The position numbers were made by a program, and so were the translations under genes. This document shows, in pieces, positions 58,321-64,000 of a stretch of DNA of 64,000 nucleotides (the first letter of the stretch is position 1; each line of letters starts with the position of its first letter). This stretch comes from Flavobacterium proteolyticum (GTDB lineage: Bacteria > Bacteroidota > Bacteroidia > Flavobacteriales > Flavobacteriaceae): the NCBI RefSeq assembly GCF_015223105.1, contig NZ_JADFTZ010000002.1, forward strand, positions 186,001 to 250,000, given 5' to 3'. The notes below the pieces were generated by a model. The model did not search any database, was not told the origin of the DNA, and was given only the letters and a program-made list of their open reading frames with translations.

Positions 58321-58349
58321 TTCCCCTTTTGAAGGGGGTTAGGGGGATG
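58321..58349. repeat. Right inverted repeat of the DUF559 unit
   Basis: Plus strand TTCCCCTTTTGAAGGGGG followed by TTAGGGGGATG; it mirrors the left repeat at 57888-57917. Its edge reaches the stop codon of the ABC gene (58350-58352). Confidence 0.85.
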
Positions 58350-59270
58350 TTACACTTTTTTCAAACAAACCACTTCCCCATTCTCCAAAATCGTATCATT
58401 TTCAAAAAATAAAATTCGATTACCATATTTCGCTTCTATCAAATAATGACTTCCTCTAAAATAAGAATTGACAATCTCTACTTTTAAATCGGAATTCAAC
58501 ACCACTTTTAATTGATGTGGATAAACAAATTTTGGTTCGCCGTTGATTTCAATTTCGTTAACATCTCCGAACAACGAAGCTACATATTTGTCTCTTGGAT
58601 TATCGTAAATGAATTTTGGAATACCACTTTCAATGATTTTTCCTTCTTTAATAATCGCTACCTCATCTGCGAAAGATAGAACATCCGTACTATCATGAGT
58701 GGCAACAACACAAGTGATTCCTTTTTCTTTTAAATAACCAAACAGTTTTCTTCTCAAACTATTCTTTCTGAAATTATCGATATGACTAAAAGGCTCGTCC
58801 AACAATAAAACTTCCGGTTCAAGAGCCAAAACCCTTGCTAAAGCCACACGTTGCATTTGACCGCCACTTAAATACTTAGCTTTTATATTGGCATATTCTG
58901 TCATTTCTACGATTTCTAATAACTCTGCAATTCTGGCTTTTTTTTCTTCAGGATAAAAATTAGAAAGGTATTTTCCCACGTTCTCAGCAACCGTAATAAA
59001 AGGCATCAAATCGAAATCTTGAGCCAAATACTTCATAAAAGGCATACCTGGAATCAAATGATATTTCGGACCCAACACTTCTATATCATTCCAAAAAATC
59101 TGACCTTCATCTAAGTCATACAAACCGTAAATCAATTTTAATAAGGTACTTTTTCCACAACCACTTTCTCCAATTAAAGCCAAATTTTTCCCTTTAGTCA
59201 AGCTTAGAGAAATGGAATGTAAATTAGGTGTATCGATGTAAGAAAAAGTAATATTTTGAACAGACAGCAT
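58350..59270 (-). CDS. Orphan ABC transporter ATP-binding protein (PotA/CysA-like with C-terminal TOBE-like part)
   Basis: A 306-residue ATPase. Walker A is GESGCGKST, the signature is LSGGQMQRVALARVLA (in part), Walker B is LLLDEPFSHID, and the H-loop is VATHDSTD. The last about 80 residues (VNEIEINGEPKFVYPHQLKVV onward, in part) resemble the TOBE-type regulatory extension of polyamine- or sulfate-import ATPases. No permease or binding protein lies near, so the partner is encoded elsewhere or the protein acts otherwise. Its stop codon touches the inverted repeat of the DUF559 unit. Confidence 0.9.
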   Translation of the reverse strand: MLSVQNITFSYIDTPNLHSISLSLTKGKNLALIGESGCGKSTLLKLIYGLYDLDEGQIFWNDIEVLGPKYHLIPGMPFMKYLAQDFDLMPFITVAENVGKYLSNFYPEEKKARIAELLEIVEMTEYANIKAKYLSGGQMQRVALARVLALEPEVLLLDEPFSHIDNFRKNSLRRKLFGYLKEKGITCVVATHDSTDVLSFADEVAIIKEGKIIESGIPKFIYDNPRDKYVASLFGDVNEIEINGEPKFVYPHQLKVVLNSDLKVEIVNSYFRGSHYLIEAKYGNRILFFENDTILENGEVVCLKKV

Positions 59271-59324
59271 GACTATTTTTTTTACAAAGATAAGATTAAA
59301 AATTATGTCAATTTGTCACCAATT

Positions 59325-59332
59325 TAAGTTTG
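59325..59332 (+). promoter_or_regulatory. Candidate -7 box of htpG
   Basis: TAAGTTTG matches TAnnTTTG, 55 bp upstream of the htpG start. No -33 TTG at the usual distance. Confidence 0.4.
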
Positions 59333-59387
59333 GTATTTCTTTTGAAAGATAGATAAACATCAAATTGTTTAACTTAAAATTTTAAAT

Positions 59388-61271
59388 ATGGCATCAGGAA
59401 AAATTAATGTTTCAGTAGAAAACATCTTTCCCTTAATCAAAAAGTTTTTGTATAGTGACCACGAAATTTTTCTTCGTGAATTAGTATCGAATGCAACCGA
59501 CGCTACTTTAAAATTAAAACATTTAACTAGCATTGGCGAAGCAAAAGTAGAATATGGCAATCCTAAGATCGAAGTAAAAATCGATAAAGAAGGAAAAAAA
59601 CTTCACATTATCGATCAAGGTTTAGGAATGACAGCCGATGAAGTGGAAAAATACATCAACCAAATCGCATTCTCAGGCGCAGAAGAATTCTTAGAAAAAT
59701 ATAAAGATTCTGCCAAAGATTCAGGTGTTATTGGTCACTTTGGATTAGGATTTTATTCGGCGTTCATGGTGGCTTCAAAAGTGGAAATCATCACTAAATC
59801 ATACAAAGACGAGCCAGCCGCACATTGGATTTGCGACGGAAGTCCGGAATTTACTTTAACTTCTCATGACAAAACAGAAAGAGGAACAGAAATCATCCTA
59901 CATATCGCTGAAGATTCATTAGAATTTTTGGAAGAATTCAAAATCCGTGAATTGTTGACCAAATACAACAAATTCATGCCGATTCCGATTAAATTTGGAA
60001 CAAAAAAAGAAGCACTTCCAAAACCAGAAGACGCTCCTGAGGATTACAAAACAGAATATGTTGATGTAGATAATATCATCAATAATCCAAATCCAGCTTG
60101 GACAAAACAACCAAGTGATTTATCGGATGAAGATTATAAAAATTTCTATCGTGAATTGTATCCAATGCAATTTGATGAACCGTTATTCAACATTCATTTA
60201 AATGTAGATTATCCGTTCCACTTAACTGGAATTTTATATTTCCCAAAATTATCATCTGACTTACAAATTCAGAAAGACAAAATCCAATTGTACCAAAATC
60301 AGGTTTTCGTAACGGATAACGTAGAAGGAATTGTTCCTGAATTCTTAATGATGTTAAAAGGTGTGGTAGACTCGCCAGACATTCCATTGAACGTATCACG
60401 TTCGTACTTACAAGCGGATGGAAATGTAAAGAAAATTTCAAATTACATCACTAGAAAAGTAGCGGATAAATTAAAATCGTTATTCAATGAAAACCGTGAA
60501 GATTTCCAACAAAAATGGAACGACATCAAAGTGGTATTGGAATACGGAATGCTTTCGGAACCAAAATTCTATGAAAAAGCAGGCGATTTTGTATTGTATC
60601 CAACAACTGAAGACAAATATTACACATTAGCGGAATTAAAAGAAGCTATTGCGCCAAATCAAACCGACAAAAACGGAAAACTAGTTGTGCTTTATGCTTC
60701 GAACAAAGATGCACAACACAGTTACATTGACATTGCAAAAGAAAAAGGATATCAAGTTTTACTATTAGATTCGCCAATTGTTTCACATTTGATTCAAAAA
60801 TTAGAAGCGGATAATGAGAATTTAACTTTTGCTCGTGTAGATGCGGATCATATCGATAAATTAATTCAGAAAGAAGAAGAAACGATTTCGAAATTATCAG
60901 ATGACGAAAAAGAAAAACTAAAAACATCTATTGAAACAGTAGTTCCGAAAGAAAACTACACCGTGCAATTAGAAAATTTAGACAGCAATACAGCACCATT
61001 CATTATTACCCAACCAGAATTCATGCGTAGAATGAAAGAAATGAGCGCAACCGGTGGTGGCGGAATGTTTGGCATGGGCAACTTTCCTGATATGTATAAT
61101 TTAGTAGTAAATACAAATTCAGAATTAGCTGCTACTATTTTGAACAGTTCAGAAGATGCACAAAAAGACTTGGTTAAACAAGCTTTAGATTTAGCTAAAC
61201 TTTCTCAAGGATTGTTAAAGGGTGAAGAGTTGACAGCTTTTGTGAAGAGAAGTTTTGAGACTTTGAAGTAA
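59388..61271 (+). CDS. htpG: Molecular chaperone HtpG (Hsp90)
   Basis: HtpG is an ATP-dependent chaperone dimer. The 627-residue product has the GHKL ATPase N-terminal domain with ELVSNATDATLKL, IIDQGLGMTADEV and GHFGLGFYSAFMV. The middle domain has the conserved SRSYLQADGNVKKIS (in part) and the C-terminal dimerisation domain ends in AFVKRSFETLK. A Gly-rich GGGGMFGMGN segment precedes the last helices. It is a single-gene unit with its own terminator. Confidence 0.97.
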   Translation: MASGKINVSVENIFPLIKKFLYSDHEIFLRELVSNATDATLKLKHLTSIGEAKVEYGNPKIEVKIDKEGKKLHIIDQGLGMTADEVEKYINQIAFSGAEEFLEKYKDSAKDSGVIGHFGLGFYSAFMVASKVEIITKSYKDEPAAHWICDGSPEFTLTSHDKTERGTEIILHIAEDSLEFLEEFKIRELLTKYNKFMPIPIKFGTKKEALPKPEDAPEDYKTEYVDVDNIINNPNPAWTKQPSDLSDEDYKNFYRELYPMQFDEPLFNIHLNVDYPFHLTGILYFPKLSSDLQIQKDKIQLYQNQVFVTDNVEGIVPEFLMMLKGVVDSPDIPLNVSRSYLQADGNVKKISNYITRKVADKLKSLFNENREDFQQKWNDIKVVLEYGMLSEPKFYEKAGDFVLYPTTEDKYYTLAELKEAIAPNQTDKNGKLVVLYASNKDAQHSYIDIAKEKGYQVLLLDSPIVSHLIQKLEADNENLTFARVDADHIDKLIQKEEETISKLSDDEKEKLKTSIETVVPKENYTVQLENLDSNTAPFIITQPEFMRRMKEMSATGGGGMFGMGNFPDMYNLVVNTNSELAATILNSSEDAQKDLVKQALDLAKLSQGLLKGEELTAFVKRSFETLK

Positions 61272-61296
61272 GAAGTATAAGATAAAAAACAATCTA

Positions 61297-61332
61297 AAAA
61301 CCTACAAGAATTTTAAATCTTGTAGGTTTTTT
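61297..61332 (+). terminator. Terminator behind htpG
   Basis: Stem 61297-61309 / 61318-61330 (AAAACCTACAAGA with its complement) and a T-run. Confidence 0.9.
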
Positions 61333-61365
61333 TTGTAATATTGTTATTTACAAAAAATATTCAAA

Positions 61366-62796
61366 ATGAAAATCAATCAAACCCTATTAACTGTTTTCTT
61401 TCTTATAAGTTATGCAATGTTTTCACAAGAAGACAAACCAAAAATATCATTAAACATATTGGCGAATGATAAAATTTCAGAAGTCAATATTAATGAAGAT
61501 AAATACATTGCGACTATTGGAAAAATAATCAAATATTTTGAAATAGAATATAAAACACTACCAAAAGAAGAAAAAATTGGAGTTTTAATCATTAGTCATA
61601 AAACTGGAGACCCAACAATTAAGGTATATTCTGATCCAAAAATCGATGCGATTAAAGAGCAGAAAATAATAACCGATATAAAAGCATATAAATTAGAAAA
61701 CACAAAACTTGTTGATTTTCCGGTATTCATTTCTGTCAATACAAAATCAGAAAAAGAAATAACTGACTTTAAAGATTATGTAGACCCAATTAAACAAAAA
61801 TTAGAGGAATATAAAAAAGCTAATCTAGAAACTAAAATACAGCTAAATAAAGATTATGCTATTAATGAAGTTCTTCCTGTTTTAAGTGCTTATCAAGTTA
61901 TTGTTGATGATAAATTTGCTGGGGTTAAAAATTTTGGCAAACTAATTGAGAAAACCGATTTTACAAAAACTCAAAACATTGCTGAGTTAACGGATAAAAA
62001 TTCAGACTATTGGAGAGCTTGTATGGAAATGTCGAATGGAAATCTATTGATTCCTATAACAAAAACTTTTATGTTAGTTTCTCAAGGCGAGTTTGATTAT
62101 GCATACAAATACATTGAAATATTAAAACTTTTTGCAGACAAAGAAAGCATCTCAACTGACTATTTAAAAGAAATTGAGTTTCGATTAGAACTTTTCAACA
62201 ATGAAATAAATGATGAAATTGCAAAAGGAATTACTGAGCATGACAAAAAAAACTATGACAAAGCAATTGAAATTTATCAAAATATTAAAAAAGTATATCC
62301 AAATTCATCATGGAACTTGTACGAATTATATTTTTCACAAAACACAAAAGATCTAAATGATAAAAAAATTGAAACAAACGATAGATCACAATGGGATAAA
62401 GCCAAAATAGAGATTTACCAGCACAATCCTTTATACAATATGGATGTTAGAGCGAGCAACCCAAAAGAAGGTTATTTATTATTTAGACGTCAAGAAATTC
62501 AATCTTTATTTAAAAATAAAAATGAAATTCTAAATGACATATACAAATACGCTGATATTGCATTAGATTTAGGTGTATATGATTTTGCAGCACAGGTATT
62601 TTGGCTAACTGCTCCTTATATGAAGAATGATTCTGAAAAAGCAATAAACATATATTTATACAGCTTAGAAAAGTTAGGCGTTAAAAATTTAAAAGAGAAT
62701 TTTAAAGGAAATTTTACTTCAATTTTCAAAAAAATAGAAAAAGAAAAGGAAAAAGAAATGCAGGAGAATATATTATATAAAAACATGAAAAAATAA
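61366..62796 (+). CDS. Secreted protein of unknown function with helical repeats
   Basis: A 476-residue protein with a signal peptide (MKINQTLLTVFFLISYAMFS, cut near SQ). The N-terminal part (about 25-140) is mixed alpha/beta with an LIISHKTGDPTIKVYSDPK stretch. The rest is helical and includes a TPR-like pair (DKKNYDKAIEIYQNIKKVYPNS, DFAAQVFWLTAPYMKND) and a Lys/Glu-rich C-terminus (KKIEKEKEKEMQ). The family is not recognised. Its stop is 3 bp before a TlpA-like thioredoxin gene, so the pair may be one operon in which the thioredoxin serves a redox task for this protein. Confidence 0.68.
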   Translation: MKINQTLLTVFFLISYAMFSQEDKPKISLNILANDKISEVNINEDKYIATIGKIIKYFEIEYKTLPKEEKIGVLIISHKTGDPTIKVYSDPKIDAIKEQKIITDIKAYKLENTKLVDFPVFISVNTKSEKEITDFKDYVDPIKQKLEEYKKANLETKIQLNKDYAINEVLPVLSAYQVIVDDKFAGVKNFGKLIEKTDFTKTQNIAELTDKNSDYWRACMEMSNGNLLIPITKTFMLVSQGEFDYAYKYIEILKLFADKESISTDYLKEIEFRLELFNNEINDEIAKGITEHDKKNYDKAIEIYQNIKKVYPNSSWNLYELYFSQNTKDLNDKKIETNDRSQWDKAKIEIYQHNPLYNMDVRASNPKEGYLLFRRQEIQSLFKNKNEILNDIYKYADIALDLGVYDFAAQVFWLTAPYMKNDSEKAINIYLYSLEKLGVKNLKENFKGNFTSIFKKIEKEKEKEMQENILYKNMKK

Positions 62797-62799
62797 AAT

Positions 62800-63318
62800 A
62801 TGAAAAAACTAGCATTAGTATCAATTCTTTTTCTTTTCAATCTTGTATCAGCACAAGACAATGTAAATTATGAAAAAACAAACATTTTAAAGGTTGGAGA
62901 TAAACTACCAATGTTTAGTTATCTAAATGAAAAAGGAGAATCGAAAAACATATCAGAGCATAAAGGAAAAATAATCCTTATTAATTTTTTTGCCACTTGG
63001 TGTGGTCCGTGTATGCAAGAAATGCCACACTTAGAATCTGAAATTTGGAATGTCTATAAAAACGATAATTTCATTTTGATGAGTTTTGGTAGAGAGCACA
63101 AATTAGAAGAAACCAATGCTTTTATCGCAAAGAAAAAATTCACTTTTCCTATTTATCCTGATGAAGCAAGAGCCATTTATAAACTTTTCGCAACACAATT
63201 CATCCCAAGAAATTATCTTATTGACGAAACAGGGACTATTATTTACACATCAATAGGATTCAAACAAGATGATTTTGATGAATTGAAAACGAAAATCAAA
63301 GCATTGTTAAATAAGTAA
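62800..63318 (+). CDS. TlpA-like periplasmic thiol-disulfide oxidoreductase
   Basis: A 172-residue thioredoxin-fold protein with signal peptide (cut near VSAQ). The active site is WCGPC (67-71, in FFATWCGPCMQEMPHLES), and the cis-Pro loop is FIPRNYLIDETG. It belongs to the TlpA/ResA group that reduces or oxidises cysteines in the periplasm. It starts 3 bp after the unknown secreted gene and is followed by a hairpin terminator, so both form one unit. Confidence 0.92.
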   Translation: MKKLALVSILFLFNLVSAQDNVNYEKTNILKVGDKLPMFSYLNEKGESKNISEHKGKIILINFFATWCGPCMQEMPHLESEIWNVYKNDNFILMSFGREHKLEETNAFIAKKKFTFPIYPDEARAIYKLFATQFIPRNYLIDETGTIIYTSIGFKQDDFDELKTKIKALLNK

Positions 63319-63337
63319 AAAAAAACCTTTAAATATT

Positions 63338-63374
63338 AATCCTGCCAGGTTTCAAAAACCTCTCAGGATTTTTT
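63338..63374 (+). terminator. Hairpin terminator with CCTGCCAGGTTT repeat
   Basis: Outer stem 63338-63344 / 63364-63370 (AATCCTG with CAGGATT), inner stem 63347-63352 / 63356-63361 (AGGTTT with AAACCT), with a 2x2 internal mismatch and a T-run after it. Confidence 0.78.
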
Positions 63375-63400
63375 GTAATTTTATATTTTATAAAAATAGT

Positions 63401-63799
63401 ATGACACTCTCAATCGAAACTCCAGCTTTATTATTCTCCGCAACCTCGTTAATCCTATTAGCTTATACTAATCGATTTTTAACGATTGCTCAAATCATCC
63501 GTAACTTGAAGAAAAACTACGACGACAATCATAACAAAAGCATTTTACTGGAAATCAAAAATTTAAACTTACGATTAACGCTAATCCGTTACATGCAACT
63601 TTTTGGAGTAATGTGTTTGTTCTTATCTGTTTTTGCAATGTTGCTACTTTATATAAATCATGGAGATTTTGGAATTTATCTATTTGGAGGTAGTTTATTT
63701 TGCTTATTGATTTCATTAGGAATCTCATTTTGGGAGATAAGTATTTCTGTCAATGCATTAAGAGTTCATTTAAAGGATTTATCAGAAGATGTCGAATAA
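63401..63799 (+). CDS. DUF2721 membrane protein
   Basis: A 132-residue inner-membrane protein with three hydrophobic segments (TPALLFSATSLILLAYTNRFL, a central YMQLFGVMCLFLSVFAMLLLY and GIYLFGGSLFCLLISLGISFW). The NRFLTIAQIIRNL and EIKNLNLRLTLIRYMQL parts match DUF2721. Function is unknown. It appears to be a single gene. Confidence 0.85.
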   Translation: MTLSIETPALLFSATSLILLAYTNRFLTIAQIIRNLKKNYDDNHNKSILLEIKNLNLRLTLIRYMQLFGVMCLFLSVFAMLLLYINHGDFGIYLFGGSLFCLLISLGISFWEISISVNALRVHLKDLSEDVE

Positions 63800-63868
63800 T
63801 TTTTGACTCTTTATTAAACCTTTTTAATTTTATAATGTCAAATTCATAATAAAAAAAGTATTTTAATT

Positions 63869-64000
63869 ATGAAAAAATTATCTGTTTTTTTGTTGCTAAT
63901 TCTTGGAATTACAGCAAGCTTTGGTCAAGAAAATGATAAAAATGATTTTCCTGAATTTACTGGTGACAATTTTAGTTTAGAAGGTGCTTTGGCATTATTT
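63869..64000 (+). CDS. Start of a secreted protein (truncated by the window end)
   Basis: An ATG frame of 44 codons open to the last base. It begins with a signal peptide (MKKLSVFLLLILGITASFG, cut near FGQ) and then an acidic segment ENDKNDFPEFTG followed by NFSLEGALALF. Similar text occurs, from memory, in Flavobacterium hypothetical proteins, but the family is not named with certainty. The rest lies beyond the window. Confidence 0.72.
   Translation, partial: MKKLSVFLLLILGITASFGQENDKNDFPEFTGDNFSLEGALALF

Noticed and set aside
57801..58352. Insertion sequence at the DUF559 locus
   Set aside because: No transposase is present and target duplications could not be seen; only a nuclease-like gene with inverted repeats, so it is not called an IS.
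59369..60927. Antisense frames opposite htpG
   Set aside because: Low-complexity shadows of a conserved chaperone gene.
1..64000. tRNA, rRNA, tmRNA or riboswitch genes
   Set aside because: No clover-leaf, conserved loop or known riboswitch core was recognised in any gap; a covariance-model scan would be needed to exclude them formally.

Overview
The window is a piece of chromosome from a Flavobacterium-like member of the Bacteroidetes (family Flavobacteriaceae). The base composition is strongly AT-rich and most start codons lack a Shine-Dalgarno sequence. Several promoters fit the Bacteroidetes consensus (TTTG, about 19-21 bp, then TAnnTTTG). Typical families of the group are present: a type IX secretion (T9SS) sorting domain, a FecI/FecR/TonB-receptor cassette, OMP-type TonB receptors, head-GIN lipoproteins, an RND pump operon with DUF2892, and both aconitase types. 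No rRNA, tRNA, CRISPR array, prophage or insertion sequence was found. There is no gene-free stretch longer than 300 bases.

Layout. 1-9.3 kb: the 3' part of an M3 peptidase, a single-domain DEAD-box-like protein, a sigma-54-type regulator without a DNA-binding domain, a NatAB-like ABC exporter, grpE-dnaJ, a YceI lipoprotein, a TIGR01777 epimerase-like protein and a DUF4442 hotdog protein. 9.4-13.5 kb: padR, a PspC membrane protein and two head-GIN proteins, with an unannotated 24-codon amphipathic peptide ORF and its own terminator between the last two. 13.5-18.7 kb: two aconitases in tandem. 19-25.3 kb: an acyltransferase, a MoxR ATPase and three SurA/PpiC-type periplasmic folding factors. 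25.4-29.4 kb: prfC, folD (12-bp tandem repeat in its 5' leader) and ffh. 29.5-35.3 kb: an ECF sigma/anti-sigma/TonB-receptor cassette with two divergent related lipoproteins. 35.3-44.4 kb: a TolC/adaptor/RND efflux operon with a PII-like and a DUF2892 gene, a Cys/Lys-rich secreted protein, a T9SS-exported Kelch-like protein and two small envelope proteins. 44.4-48.8 kb: an O-acetylation cassette (MBOAT plus two SGNH proteins, one with LysM). 48.9-64 kb: argS, a TonB receptor, dinB, fabH, DUF1508, an S9 peptidase, a DUF559 endonuclease unit flanked by inverted repeats, an orphan ABC ATPase, htpG, an unknown secreted protein with a TlpA-like thioredoxin, DUF2721 and the start of a secreted protein.

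The most interesting signals are regulatory. Four minus-strand promoters between 41.56 and 44.43 kb share one architecture: a GTAAC-N4-GTTAC palindrome (one copy has a single mismatch) placed 21-22 bp upstream of a perfect TAnnTTTG box. This looks like a Crp/Fnr-type class II regulon covering the efflux operon, two small envelope genes and a roughly 75-nt candidate small RNA. A second shared motif, GTAGGGTAAAA-N10-TTGTT, lies upstream of both arms of the ECF sigma locus. Other points are the 24-aa amphipathic peptide, the repeat-flanked DUF559 gene, the folD tandem repeat, and recurring low-complexity or hairpin spacers between co-directional genes. All function calls were made by eye from sequence motifs; no database search was run.
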